A stretch of DNA of 64,000 nt from Rugalucina vietnamica (taxonomy: Eukaryota > Mollusca > Bivalvia > Lucinida > Lucinidae). Below, piece after piece: positions 35,654 to 47,145 of this stretch (the stretch's first letter is position 1; each line of letters begins with the position of its first letter). The notes below the pieces were generated by a model, which searched no databases, was not told where the DNA came from, and saw only the letters and a program-made list of their open reading frames with translations. Location: assembly GCA_964017185.1 (NCBI GenBank), contig OZ024870.1, positions 26,249,621 to 26,313,620 on the forward strand, given 5' to 3'. The position numbers were made by a program, and so were the translations under genes.

Positions 35654-35859
35654 CTTAAGTCAAAATACCGAACTGGTGCAGTCATCGACCCAGTGAACTG
35701 TCAGGTCCTGGAATGCCTACTCCCAAAATGTGTACCACCACAAAAAATGTCTTTTCCTAAAATGTCTATTCCCATAATGCCCATTTTGCCAAAATGTCTA
35801 CCCCGATCGGTCGTAATATTTCAAAATAGGTGTGCACCTGCATATTCACCAAATCCACA

Positions 35860-36050
35860 TTAATTTGCTGGTTCCCAGTTTTCCAATAATCAATATTGGA
35901 AATCCAGGTAACCAGTAAAACCCCCTCAGTTAGCCATTGGTCAAAATTGGACACACCTCCAAATATTGACCAATCACTGACTGAGGGGGTTTTACTGGTT
36001 ACCTGGTTTTCCAATATTGATTATTCGTAAGCTGGAAACCAGCAATTAAT
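35860..36050. mobile_element. MITE family M6, full copy
   Basis: Ends TTAATTTGCTGGTTCCCAG and GCTGGAAACCAGCAATTAA. Inner arms GGTAACCAGTAAAACCCCCT and AGGGGGTTTTACTGGTTACC are exact complements. Confidence 0.85.
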
Positions 36051-36369
36051 GTAGATATGGTCAATTAAAGAGCTCGCCTCTAGTTTTGAAGCATGGATGA
36101 ACCTGTAAGTTAATAGGTCCCACAATAGTCTATCAGTCCACCGTTATTTAGAGACTGACCGCTATTTTGAGGTGAACCCCATAGATGCAGTTGCATCCCT
36201 ATTTTAGATTTTGCCTCTAAAGATGCTCCCATAAAATTGGAGTCACCGCTATATGGCCGAGCCAAGAAAATGCATTGTTTCCTAGAAGTTATACCACATT
36301 AAAGTTACAGTGCTGGAGCCAATGTGAGGGGACCAATTATACCTTGCTCATAAATATCCAGCATCAGAC

Positions 36370-37310
36370 TTGTCATGCGATATCGCTGCACACCAGAAAA
36401 TTGAACGACACCATTAAGTGGTGGAATGTTTGTTTGATCAGACTGGAGCATCCTATATGTCCACTCCTATTCTTACATGTCTTATGCCACATCAGCGACA
36501 TGACAAATGCCGTGAAGTCCACAGTCCGTCTTTTTGCTGATGACCGCCTACTGTATTGTCCCACAAACAGCATGAAAGGCAATCTCACACTCTAACAGGA
36601 CCTGCAGCAACTTGAGATCTGGGTGAGCAAGCGGGGTTATTGAAATTCAGTGCTGAGGATAGCTACATTATGAGCATCAACAGCAGGTCCTCCCACTTCT
36701 ACCAGCTGGGTAAGCACATACAATAGCAAGTTCCGGAAAACCCAAATTAGGTATCACAATATCCGAAGATCTCAAGTGGACTCCCGATATCATCAAATCT
36801 TAAGAGCATATTCGACCTTAGGCTTCTTCAGAAGGAACTTAATGCACTGGACCGAAAATTGTAGAAAACCTTTATTACGAAAACTTGCCCATGCAAGAGA
36901 TTTTTGAGCTGCAAAATTGAAAATTTTTCAACTGAAAAATTTTGATATTTTACTTATTGTTTCACAAAACATAGATCGTGGGTCTAAGAGACCAAGGCTG
37001 TGTGACGCGTAGGCTCAAATACCTGGACATCCCACTTCTGCAGGACAGAAGGACATCAGATTGGCATTCATCTTTAAGGTGGTCGGGGGGCAGATGCCAG
37101 CCAGTTTGACATGACATGACTATTTGACTCCAATTCGTAATAAACGCCAGATCAAAACAAAACAATACACTGACAGTGTTACCCAGAATATTATTGACAA
37201 TCAATCCACCAATACAGAGCCGCTCTGAACTATTCCGGTATTTATTTTTCCAACGGACTGTCGCAGATTGGAACCAGTGTTGTTTGTGCAAAGACAGTAA
37301 ATAGCTACAG
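36370..37310 (+). mobile_element. worn LINE, RT to C-terminus
   Basis: Plus-strand remnants: LLFLHVLCHISDM, then VKSTVRLFADDRLLY (the ADD box, about 36510-36550), the TLGF(L/F)RRNL region near 36815, and a C-terminal part with YLDIPLLQDRRTSD (about 37020-37060) and TPIRNKRQIKTKQYTDSV (about 37130). It has several stops and frameshifts and is interrupted by an M1 fragment, so it is old. Confidence 0.7.
36876..36983. mobile_element. MITE family M1, half-copy in a LINE
   Basis: Starts ACGAAAACTTGCCCATGCAA and runs through AACTGAAAAATTTTG to AACATAGATCGTGGGT, then stops at the family centre. Only one arm is present. Confidence 0.65.
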
Positions 37311-38089
37311 GAAAGCTGTCTCTCACTGGGACTAATTCTCGTCCCAGCTCGCTCTCCCTCTCCATTTGCGTATATGCTGATAGGCCCTGAGTATTCTGAT
37401 CTGTATAAGCTTCCTCTATATAGGATCACCCCTGTATTCAAGGTAGGTATTTGTCGACAGTCATAGACTGTGTCTTTGGGACGTTCCTAGGGAAAAACAC
37501 TTGTCGATACATCAGATTAGGTAATATCTCTCGGCGGGCCACCATCTTCAAAACTTCGAAGAAGTGGTGGTTTCTTATGGTTAAGTCTGCGGCACAGGTT
37601 TCTGGATAGTTTTTCAACTTCAAACATGGTATGAATGTCCGTGAACAGATTGGAGAACTTGCCGCAGTCAATTATTAACTAGCCAATACTTTCCTTTGTG
37701 GTGAAAACATTTTTTAACCATACATTTGACCCCCACTTGATTTTACATAGTCTATGAGTACTTTGTATTCGACTCCTCTCACCTCAACCAGCAAGCATAC
37801 AGAAAATGTCTTCCTCTTGTTGTTTACACAGTGTACAGAATCCTCACGGTAGTGCCTAAATCTGTGTATATTCGAATGCAGGAGACACGTTCCCTACATT
37901 ATTCTGGCAAACTATCGCCTTTCTGACATCGATGATGGAGATGTCCTACTTTGCGAACCCTCTCTACGCTATATTACACATACGTGATCATGTTCCATAT
38001 CACATTCGGAATGGGTTCTCAGTCATTTCGCCCCATGGAGATTATAAACATCATCTGAGATGTACGAGTTTAGGAGTTGTCCCTGCAAC
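37311..38089. other. no supported feature
   Basis: No repeat or coding signature that I can name. Confidence 0.4.
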
Positions 38090-38762
38090 GTTTTTATCCA
38101 ACTGAACAGTTTGCTGGTGACACGCCAAATGACACTACTTCACCGGGGGGGGGGGGGTGTCGGATTGGGGAGAAGAAATGAGTCCCTAGAACGCACGAGC
38201 GAAGCGAACTTGGACACACAATCATCTGACATTTCAGCAATGAAAACAGAGAGTCAAGGAGGTCATTCCATAGTCTGGTACCCGACTCCTTCATTATCAT
38301 TCTCGGAGGCGTCAAGAACGGTTTCCGGTTTGACGACGGGAACCAGGCTAGTCATTCCAGTCCCTGATAGTCTGGGGAAAGAAGCTACATTTATGACGAT
38401 TTATAGACTATACTAGCAGATGGTAGCTGAAATTGAAATACCATTGAGCGATTATTTCTACAACGCCTAGTCATGGGGATAAGGTCATCTGTAGGTATTC
38501 TGGACTTTGTATAGCAATATAAGTCAATTATCCGTCCTCTTTTTATTGAGAGATTCCCATTTGAGTTGTTCAAGAATGCCAGTCATACTTCCTTCCTCGA
38601 AAGTATAATTCCTAGTTACAAATCTAGCGGCACGATTCTGTACCTTCTCCAATTTCTCCTGGGGGCCTTTAGTATGAGGATCCCAAACAGAACTTCCATA
38701 TTCCAGGACTGGGCGCACCAGTCCTTTATAAGCTGCTTCTTTAATATTTGTGGGCAAGAAAA
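38090..38762 (-). mobile_element. LINE 3' end, 5'-truncated
   Basis: Minus-strand LINE C-terminus: EAAYKGLVRPVLEYGSSVWD and EKVQNRAARFVTRNY at 38600-38740, then RIPTDDLIPMTRRCRN and FQLPSASI. The 3' UTR has GGTGACACGCCAAATGACA on the opposite strand and a C run near 38143-38157. It lies head to head with the plus-strand copy at 38765. Confidence 0.75.
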
Positions 38763-38764
38763 TA

Positions 38765-39772
38765 AGTTTCTCCTTATATTGCTATACAAAGGTCTGAAGG
38801 GTAAAGCCAGAATACCTACAGATGACCTTATCCCAAAGACTAGGCGTTGTAGAAATCACACTGGTCAACCATTACGCTGATTTTGTGGGTTTTACGCAAG
38901 TTTGACGGTGCCTAAAACTTAGAAGCGGTTCTATTTCGTCTATATTTGCATGTATACTCTATGGAAAAGCATGCCATATGCTAAAGGGGCTGTAGAAATA
39001 TGTATACTTTGTGAATATGCCCTGTTGCAGTCGATTTATGTATGCATTGAAGAATATATTCAATTACCGATCAAGGAGGTAGATGATTAAAACAAAACGA
39101 CTTACTCTTTATGTCGGTACTCGAAATCATCCCTAAATGCTTACATCAATCACCAGGTGAATGTCGTATTCTTAAAACTAACATAAATCTATAGTCCCTT
39201 TGACATGCTGTATGCTGGTCGCCGCCATTTTTTGTCTCCAGTAAATCAGCGTAAATACTCGCAAATCGTCGTAAACACCGCAAATCGACGTATAGGTTGA
39301 CCAGTGTGAGACATAGTCACTCCAAGGCATTTCAGCTTCCATCTGCTAGTATAGAGGCCTATAAATGTAGTTTCTTTCCCCAGACTATCAGGGACTGGAA
39401 TGACCTCCCTGATTCTCTGTTTTCTACTGCATTGTCGCTGACAGGTAGCGCTTCACGCACTGACCTGTCGCAGTTGGCCAATGGGATCTGGGAAATTCAT
39501 GCGGGATGCCCCAGCTTTCTTCGTGTGTCGTATGTAGCCAAAATCGGCTATATCCCACAATTCAAAGCGTCAAATGCGAGAGATCAAGATGAGGTATCGT
39601 CTGATCTCGCGAGAATGTTTTCTACTGCTGAAATGTCAGATGATTGTGTGTCCAAGTTCGCTTCACTCGTGCGTTCAAGGGACTAATTCCCCCCCCCCCC
39701 CCCCCACCATCCGAACCCCCTGGTGAAATAATGTTATTTGGCGTGTCACCAGTAAACTATTCAGATTCAGAT
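38765..39772 (+). mobile_element. LINE 3' end split by a TIR element
   Basis: Plus-strand copy of the same LINE family: ARIPTDDLIPKTRRCRNH before the insertion and SFFPQTIRDWNDLPDSLFS after it. It is followed by a C run (39691-39705), GGTGAAATAATGTTATTTGG and the tail ATTCAGATTCAGATACC. Confidence 0.75.
38867..39308. mobile_element. 442-bp TIR element inside a LINE
   Basis: Perfect ends CACACTGGTCAACC and GGTTGACCAGTGTG. The inner ATTACGCTGATTT pairs with AAATCAGCGTAAAT. LINE coding sequence resumes on the other side. Confidence 0.75.
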
Positions 39773-40574
39773 ACCATCACTAAACAATTTGCTTTTAAGA
39801 AGTTCATGTGGAGGGGTGTCGAAAGCTTTTTCAAATCCAAAATAAAAGTGTCAACCTGACTCTTTTTGTCCAATATTTTTGCCCAATCATTTATTACTAT
39901 AATCAGCTGAGGTTCACAACTATGCCGTTTCCTGAATGCATGCTGTTTGTCCGACAAAAGATTATATTGGTCAAGATGACCCATGATATTTGAGCAGACA
40001 ATATGTTCTAGAAGTTTGCAAGGAATACAAGTCAAAGAAACTGGGCGGTAATTACAAGCAATGGACCTGTCACCTTTCTTGAAAAGTGGACAAATATTAG
40101 CAAGCGACCATTCCTTGGGGATTTCACCCGTATTGATTGATTGCTGGAAGAGATGTGCAAATACAGGTCCTAATTCTTTTGATAATTCTTTTAGGACCCT
40201 AGGATGGAGCTCATCAGGTCCTAAGGCATTAGAAGGGTTCAGACCTTTAAGGAGTTTTGTTACTCCTTCCTTTCTAACAACAATTCCATCCATGAATGGG
40301 GCCGACCTATCCAGAAGTGGGACTTGGTTGTGTACCGTTTTGGTGAATACATCTGTGAACTGACCATTAAATTCTCCTGTTTTGTCGAAATCTGATTGAG
40401 TAATACCACTTCCATTTTTCTTTTTCAAAGGAGGAATGCCTTGGGTATCTTTCCTCTCATTATTGATATACCTATAAAAATCCCTGGGACTAGGGACTAA
40501 TTTCTCTCCCATCCGAACCCCCGGGTCCGAACCCCCTGGTGAAATAATGTCATTTGGCGTATCACCAGTAAACT
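39773..40574 (-). mobile_element. LINE with inverted 5' part (twin-priming structure)
   Basis: From about 40500 down to 39773 the minus strand encodes an RT finger and palm segment (SPRDFYRYINNE, then NALGPDELHPRVLKEL, CPLFKKGD, NYRPVSLT, and DKQHAFRKRHSC). The frame shifts once near the KAFD motif. From about 40484 to 40574 the plus strand shows the 3' UTR of the same family (GGTGAAATAATGTCATTTGG). An inverted upstream piece joined to a direct 3' end is what twin priming leaves. Confidence 0.7.
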
Positions 40575-41249
40575 CCAGGGGGGGTACTCTCACTTTTTAT
40601 GGATACATAGGCGAGGCCCCAGCTTCTACCCCCAAACCCCCAAAATTACTGAGATTTACTGACCACCCCAAAATATTACCAGTCCTATCAGGCATACCCC
40701 AAAAATACGTGAACTTTTAGCTTACCCCAAAAAATTATTCATCTTTTTATGCCTATTGATGAAATTTTATCACATCCATATGATCTAAGCTGTTGGTGGG
40801 ACGTTAAATCCCAAATCAACCAACCAACAGAACACGTCACAATACAGTTAGTATATGTAGGAACTATCTATCTCTCTATATACTGCCATACGCCCTCGCG
40901 GACATTGGATAATTTATTCTCAAAGTGTAAGTCTTATGATGGCTGTGATTCCATTTGGTTTGCAATCCAAACACTATTGCTTCACTCAAAAATTCTTATC
41001 TTTATAGAAATAAATAAAAAGGATTTCCCAAGAAATGTGCAAAACCCAAAAAAAATTACTTAGAATTATAGATGACACCAAAAAATAATTCAGAAAAGGC
41101 ATGACCCCCAAAAAATATCCATAAAAAGCTCACTACCCTAAAAAATAACTAGTTTTTCTGAAAACCCCAAAAATATGGAAATTCAAAATTTTGACCCCAA
41201 AAAAGTCAGCCTCGCCTATGTATACAGAAAATTTCAGAGTACCCTGGGC
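40575..41249. mobile_element. hAT-like non-autonomous element with 8-bp target duplication
   Basis: Ends CCAGGGGGGGTACTCT and AGAGTACCCTGG continue into inverted inner arms around ATACATAGGCGAGGC. AGTAAACT on the left and AGTAAACC on the right flank it, an 8-bp duplication with one change. It sits in the 3' tail of the twin-primed LINE, whose ATTCAGATTCAG tail resumes at 41259. The interior is rich in CCCCAAAAA. A SINE tail (GTGGGACGTTAAATCCCAAA at 40796) is embedded. Confidence 0.8.
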
Positions 41250-41279
41250 AGTAAACCATTCAGATTCAGATCAACGTTT

Positions 41280-41512
41280 TCCAATACTGTATCCTCGAGG
41301 GTTTAGGAGGCCTCAATTTTCTAGACCCAACTCTGTCTTACAGGGCTAACCAGGATATCACGTCCTGTAGGAGGCTCTGTCTGAAGGCGTGATCGATCGC
41401 GTAAATTTATACAGGCGTGACATAAACTGTTACGAAACGACCCGTTACCACCGGAAACTCTACTTATCATATGATAATTTACTTCCGGTTCCTGAAAAGT
41501 AAATAAAACAAA
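41280..41512 (+). promoter_or_regulatory. 5' flank of the V-ATPase e gene
   Basis: Leads into the first ATG. ACTTCCGGT and CTTCCGG-type ETS-like motifs lie near 41457 and 41481. No TATA box. Promoter status is inferred from position. Confidence 0.35.
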
Positions 41513-41622
41513 ATGTCACGAGCTGAAACGGCTTTCGCTATTGTAACGGCCTTTTGGGGTGCGATTGGAATAATTTGTCCAATCTTTGTTCAATTTTTTA
41601 TGTTCAGATCTCCGAACAAAGG
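41513..41622 (+). CDS. ATP6V0E: V-type proton ATPase V0 subunit e, exon 1
   Basis: Subunit e is a small two-helix membrane protein of the V0 sector, needed for assembly of the proton pump of endosomes, lysosomes and secretory vesicles (family knowledge). Exon 1 starts M-S-R-A-E-T and encodes the first transmembrane helix (FAIVTAFWGAIGII and on) and FRSPNKG, matching the FWG and GPN(R/K)G positions of animal subunit e. The donor is GG/GTGAGT, phase 2. With exons at 45006, 45570 and 46065 the product is 97 residues, a little longer than the usual 80 or so because of a longer polar tail. All four splice junctions keep the frame. Confidence 0.93.
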
Positions 41623-41923
41623 GTGAGTTTTCACAACAAAACCCGAGGAACCTTAGCCCTCTCCCCCACCAGCTTGTCAGTTTGTGAATTTGTATTTCTA
41701 GAAAAAGAACTGATCGATTTCGTATTCACTACATTCTATCAGTCAGTTTGGAGACTCATATACGTAGCAGTTGTTTACGATCTCCATGTGCAATTTGACA
41801 TAGACATTCCGAATGTAAACAGCCTCATGTCCAGCCTTAAAACTATAGACAGGTACAATATTATTGTTTACATTATTTGACCTTGACCTCGATGACGTAG
41901 TGTGCGTTGCATTGTGGTTAAAA
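41623..41923. other. intron 1, first part
   Basis: Nothing recognised apart from the donor. An open frame over it is incidental. Confidence 0.5.
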
Positions 41924-43333
41924 CTTTCACTTCCGGGTGGCAAAAACATTTCCGGTTCAATGTTGTTTACATACATTACTGAGTTTAAATTAAAGTAAAA
42001 TGTGTGCTGCCATCCCAATCAGGGAACAACGATGACATTTAAATACAAGATTACAAATAATTTTTTGCCTTTGGCTCTTTTATAAAGAATTTAATTTCTC
42101 ACACCTTGGGCAAACGATGTTGGATCCGCGCGCGAACGAAAATATGTATTACACTGTACTTAGATATGACTTATAATTAAATAACAATTTGCGCCATTAT
42201 GCGGCCATGTCTGCAATCAGACTAAGAAATTCATTCATAATGGAAAAATAAATAAGTAAAAAAAAAATAAATAAATAAAAATAGGTAATAAACAATTAAA
42301 TAAATAATTAGTTCTTGTTCCTTTTTCCGGCCTTGTTTGTACCGAGCCTTACATCAATAAAAGTGCGTTTTTCTTAGCGCTTTTTATGAAGAATTTTTGC
42401 TCCTTTTTCTCCATCTTTTTCATTCTTAAGAATATATTAATTAATTAATTATATTTGAATAATCAAATTGAAATATAACTAAGTCCAGTTTAAATAATAA
42501 CTATTCAAAGGCTATACACATATTGATGATCATAATCAATTTGAAAGAAACGCGGTTTCAGCTACTGAAGACAGTTTTATGACACCTCAAATTACGATGC
42601 CCATAATTATGATAGTCGGCTTCTTTAATTATTATTTATTACACCCTCTTCAAAGAAATGACACATTCTTGGAGTACTATATGAATGAAAGGGATTAACG
42701 AGTCCCCGGGGCAGCCGGCGTGTGTGTTCAGTCGGTCGAAATGTCATAACAGGTGTTGATATCGCATGGATTAGATCTATGATTCCAGTGTCGTAAATAA
42801 AAATGGATACACTTCAAAAAGTTATTATAACTTGTGGATAAATTATATTTATTCCACGGACTGAAAAAAGTGTTAGTGTTTTTATTATTTCACCGCATGC
42901 AAGACGTAATTAAATCGTGTGCTCTTGAGAGAGAGAGAGAGAGAGCACCCAATTTCTAACGGCTTGTTTTTTTTTTTTTTTTTTTTTTTTTCATAAAACT
43001 CGTTTTTCATAAAACTTAAACTTGCTTCAAACACGGCTCAAACACGGAAATTATTCAATGTTGATATCTGATTTCTACCGTATAACAAAAACAAACTTTT
43101 GATTGACTGAGATGCAAACCTTTTTAATCCCGCACGGGAAGTAAACGCTAAATACTTATAATACTAAACTAGAAACACACATCAATTAATGCGCTAAAAT
43201 ATTTGGAAATGTAATTTGTTATGAACAAGTAATATTTTGACATTATTTTACATTTGTAATACATCAAAACATTACAATTCATTACACATTCATTGAACTG
43301 GGGTCGCTTTTTTGCCACCCGGAAGTGGAAAGA
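41924..43333. mobile_element. 1.4-kb TIR element in intron 1
   Basis: ACTTCCGGGTGGCAAAAA at the left and TTTTTTGCCACCCGGAAGT at the right are inverted. Next inward, TTCAATG and CATTGAA also pair. The interior is very AT-rich, with a GA repeat (42927-42945) and a T run (42969-42992), and no transposase. Confidence 0.55.
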
Positions 43334-43663
43334 AGTCACGTGAAAGTCACCTGACTTACCTGGATAATATAGACCACGTGGGTTGTGACGTATTGTTTGT
43401 ATCTGTGTATATGGCGAAATTTAAGTAAACCGTTTTTACTCGTCATTTTGAATAGACATGAGGCTCATACAAAATCTTGTACCATGTTGAAAAAAGCCTT
43501 TGTCAAATGTCAAAAGTCAGACTCCATGCAAGTCATTCCCATAGACCTGTGTGAAGTAGTATGACTAAACACCAATGGGAACATCCTGTCTACATAGATC
43601 TGTAGAAGAGGTTTGTTACTGTTGAGATTGCTTGGTTTGATAACAATCTTCCTTTTTTTTTTA

Positions 43664-43800
43664 CTGTTTACCGAGTCGATCAATTTCTGACCATTACCTC
43701 AGGAGCTGTGGAAATGGGACTTGCTCAAGGCCACAACGAAAGGCGCCCCAGCTGAGGATTGAGCCTTACACCAAGAAGTTTTCTGCCCTCTTACATTATT
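43664..43800 (-). mobile_element. worn SINE remnant
   Basis: GGACTTGCTCAAGGCCACAA followed by a region rich in tRNA-head-like words resembles the SINE bodies at 10185 and 52701. No intact A or B box. Confidence 0.35.
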
Positions 43801-43817
43801 ATACACAATAAAGCTAG

Positions 43818-44568
43818 TATCTCAATGGCATGCAAATTCCTCGCAACTGTTTTGCAAATTTAATCGCAGATCTTTCGCACAATCTTTGTGCGAGTGTTGC
43901 TAGAATTTTCATGTGTTGCAAACTAGTCGCGAAGGTTTTAAATGTTTATAAGTTTTATATGAATTTTTTTTTCCAAAATATGTCACAAGACTGTCGTTTG
44001 GCGACAGTCGTACAACATTCATGCTAGTGTCGCAAACCTGTTGCCGCAAAATTTTGGCGAAATTACAATGCAACAATTTCGCGACACTTGTATGAATGTT
44101 GTATGACAGTTGCGTGACAGGCTTGAGAAAACATGCAAACAACTCATGACAATCTTGCGAGAAAATAAAACTAAGGGACATTTGTATGATTGTCATGTGA
44201 CACTCTCATTAATGTCTCGCGACTGTCGTACGAATGAAAATGAAACTAAAGCTACGTCGTGAGACACACTCACAAACATCTCGCAACATTTGTATGGTTG
44301 TCATGAGACACTCTCATCAATTTCTCGCTACTGTCATACGAATGAAAATGAAACTAAAGCTACATTCGAGGGAAAGTTGTGAGACACTCTTACGAACATC
44401 TCGTACGACAGTTGCGAAATACATTTTCAAAATTAGACAGAAATTTGCGAATTTGTCGCATAAATGTCCATTCAACGAGACTGCAACGTAAAAGTTGTGT
44501 TTATATCGTTAATCTTTGTCGCAAAATAGTCGCGAACTTGTCTCTAGTTGTCGCATTCCAGTGAGATA
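43818..44568. mobile_element. 751-bp TIR element in intron 1
   Basis: Ends TATCTCAATGGCATGC and GCATTCCAGTGAGATA are inverted with two mismatches. The interior repeats CGACAGT, TCGCGAC and GTCGCAAA words in both orientations. GAATGAAAATGAAACTAAAG recurs at 44232 and 44341, a 109-bp internal duplication. Confidence 0.65.
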
Positions 44569-44768
44569 GGGGCTTGAGTTACATTCAGGTGTCTCAGTTT
44601 GGGGGTGCATGCTCACTGGACCAATTCAGTTCCTGAATGAATTTTAGAAAACTTAGGTATAGTAGTAGTACATGTAGTAGAAAGTGGGCTTTTAACGTCT
44701 TCCCGATTCCAAGATTCTACCTAAAGGACTATAATCATCAGTTTTCTGAACAGAGATTTGATATGTAA

Positions 44769-44978
44769 TGGAGCCCTGTCATGAGAAAACTAATGTTGTG
44801 CATTTGCAAAAACAAAGGCACAGTAACTGCGAAGCTGATCAGTGCCCTTTTTTGGGGGGCTACAGTGATAGTACAGTTCTTCTACTTTCAAAAGCCACTA
44901 GCCATCTGTGCTTGTGCAGCTGGTTTATGTTGGACCTGATCGGAAACCACAGTGTTGGTTTTCTCATGAAGGGGCTCA
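44769..44978. mobile_element. MITE family M2 copy beside exon 2
   Basis: Its right end (TCATGAAGGGGCTCA) stops 27 bases before the exon 2 start, leaving only a short pyrimidine tract. One core arm is reduced. Confidence 0.75.
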
Positions 44979-45005
44979 ATTGTATTTTCCTACTGTCTAT
45001 TTCAG

Positions 45006-45053
45006 AATTGTACAGATTATGCTTGTTATGACAGCTGCTTGCTGCTATTTATT
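45006..45053 (+). CDS. ATP6V0E: V-ATPase subunit e, exon 2
   Basis: A 48-nt exon between CTATTTCAG and GTAAGTTT, encoding G-IVQIMLVMTAACCYL, the start of the second transmembrane helix. The CCYLF motif completed by exon 3 is conserved in animal subunit e. Confidence 0.93.
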
Positions 45054-45092
45054 GTAAGTTTATTTCGTTTACATTGCACAAGTTTATGTATT

Positions 45093-45328
45093 TGACCCGC
45101 CTCATGGGAAAACCAACAATCAGCATAGGCGAAAACAAAGGCGCAGATCAGCTTCGCGGTAACCGCGAAGCTGATCAGCGCCTTTGTTTTCGCTACTCGG
45201 ATAGAACAATTCCTCTTCTACTTAAATCCGAAATTTCAAGCTTCTAGCTCTTTTCTGTTACTGCACAGACCGGTTTGTATCGGACCTGTTCGGAAACCAC
45301 ATTGTTGGTTTTCCCACGAGGTGGCTCA
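45093..45328. mobile_element. MITE family M2, near-perfect hairpin copy
   Basis: The core arms at about 45130-45192 pair over some 32 bp with one mismatch. Ends TGACCCGCCTCATGGG and CCCACGAGGTGGCTCA. Lies in intron 2. Confidence 0.9.
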
Positions 45329-45569
45329 TTTAACTGTGTCCTTTTCATCTGTAAAATTTAAGTTGAAATAATCTGAAACACTACAGAAATCCATGTTATG
45401 ATTCATGTGAATGATTTTAGTATAAAAGTGGCACACACACACACACACACAACTTATGCATGCACCGCATGTGCCTAAAGTTCTTCATTTGGATTTCTTT
45501 TCTTAACTGCGGTTAAGTTATGCATTACGACAGTGGCCATTTGAAATCTAATTTTACATTATTTTTCAG

Positions 45570-45684
45570 CTGGCTCTGTGCATTTTTATTCCAATTAAAT
45601 CCACTCCTGGGTCCCCAACTTGAGAGTAATTTAATACGAGTAATGCAAGCGGAATGGGATGACATCAATCCTGAACATGTACCT
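45570..45684 (+). CDS. ATP6V0E: V-ATPase subunit e, exon 3
   Basis: Between TTTTTCAG and GTAAGT. Encodes the end of helix 2 and the family signature QLNPLLGPQL, followed by a polar tail (ESNLIRVMQAEWDDINPE). Leaves in phase 0. A (CA)n repeat lies 120 bp upstream. Confidence 0.94.
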
Positions 45685-46064
45685 GTAAGTACTCCAATTT
45701 TCTCGGATAAATTTATGTACTCTACAAAATGTAGTCGTTTAAACAAAACTGATCTCAGGTTTTCATTTGTACTTCATTAAGAAGGATAAAAATAGCTGTA
45801 ATTTTGCAACATCTACATACATGTATTAGGCTATTAGCAAGAAAGAAGAAATCTCTTAAAAGTTGAAAAGGCAAAGCTTTGCTTTCCTGTGATAGCTCTT
45901 ACTTTCTTTATGAACTGAAATTTAGTTGCTCTGTATGAGAAGCTTATTATTTTAAGCAATTCCATATGTGACTCATATATCTGACCTCTGTGACAAGCTG
46001 GCTGCTTGCCAATCCATCATCTTATACATTTTGATAAATAGATAAATTTCTATGTTCATTTCAG

Positions 46065-46085
46065 ACAAATCCACACCAAGAATGA
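46065..46085 (+). CDS. ATP6V0E: V-ATPase subunit e, exon 4 (last six codons)
   Basis: After TTCATTTCAG the frame reads T-N-P-H-Q-E and stop. Too short to detect alone; supported by the phase-0 junction and the polyadenylation signal that follows. Confidence 0.8.
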   Translation, partial: TNPHQE

Positions 46086-46174
46086 AGTTTGGCTGGCTCA
46101 TATACCATAGTTATATTGCAACATTCCTCATGTGTATGTAATAACAGATCAGTAGCTGGTGCCACAGTCATCAG

Positions 46175-46180
46175 AATAAA
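46175..46180 (+). terminator. polyadenylation signal AATAAA of the V-ATPase e gene
   Basis: Lies 90 bases after the stop codon in exon 4. Confidence 0.7.
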
Positions 46181-46421
46181 CAGTTTTAGCTAAAACAATG
46201 TTAAGGCATGTGTAGGTAGATGTACTTAAGCTCACCTGACCTGCTAGCTCACAAGGTGACCTTATATAGCCATGATCTTGCGTCAAGTGTCTATAAACCT
46301 AGATCTCCAAAACCTTGTGGCTATCATTAGGAGCCTTCATGGAAAGGGGAAAACCCTTTTGACATTTCTTTTCAGTAGCCAGTGGCCAATTTACAGCATT
46401 TGTAGCGATTTCTTTTTTATT

Positions 46422-46652
46422 TGAGCTGCCGCATAAGAAAAAAAAAAACAACATGCATAGGCAAAAACAAAGGCTCAGATCAGCAGTGCAGTAACTGCAC
46501 AGCTGATCAGCGCCTTTGTTTTCGCCCCACAGATAGTACAATGTCTCTGCTTTCTAAATCTGAAATTTCAAGCTTTTAGCCTGCTTCTGTGCAGCCTGGT
46601 TTGTGTTTGACCTGTCAGGAAACTTAGATTGTTAGTTTTCTCATTTGATGAT
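46422..46652. mobile_element. MITE family M2 copy, worn right end
   Basis: Starts TGAGCTGCCGCATAAG. The core hairpin has CAGTGCAGTAACTGCAC in its centre. Confidence 0.75.
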
Positions 46653-46752
46653 GCTATAGTGGATATCAGGTGTGCATTTAGAGGACCATTGGTTCAGTAG
46701 GAACATATTGATAATGTTTCTGTCAGTTCTTCATAGAACCGGCTAGTTTTCA

Positions 46753-46908
46753 CCAATTTTGCATTATCTGCTGGTTCCCAGCTAAAATGAGCTTGGAAGT
46801 AATCAATATTGGAAATACAGGTAACCCAATCCACCCTGGCTGGTTTGGGTTACCTGCATTTCCAAAATGATTTTGTGTAAGCAGGGAACCAGCAGATAAT
46901 GCAAAAGT
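46753..46908. mobile_element. MITE family M6 copy, 156 bp
   Basis: TTTTGCATTATCTGCTGGTT at the left pairs exactly with AACCAGCAGATAATGCAAAA at the right. Inner arms GGTAACCCAA and TTGGGTTACC. Confidence 0.85.
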
Positions 46909-47054
46909 GGTGTATGGGTGCTTGTTTTAGGTGGTTCTTATAAGCTTTATACACCTGTGTTTAGAAATAGGTAAAATTATAATTCAAGAAATTTAGTAAA
47001 TACAATGTATGTACCTTTGAGTGTTGTTAGTAGCTGGGGCAGTAGATGCTGCCT

Positions 47055-47145
47055 ATCTCTATCTCTATATGATTCTAAACCCTCTTTCGAGTATTATTAG
47101 AATTTTGCGTGTTTGCGCATGGTGTGTTAGTAAGAAAGTTAAAAT
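47055..47145 (-). mobile_element. LINE 3' tail, outer piece
   Basis: On the minus strand it reads CTTACTAACACACC and ends in ATAGAGATAGAGATAGG, a LINE-like simple tail. The CTTACTAACACCTAACACTC phrase of the LINE piece at 50422-50779 matches it, so the two probably were one tail. Confidence 0.4.
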
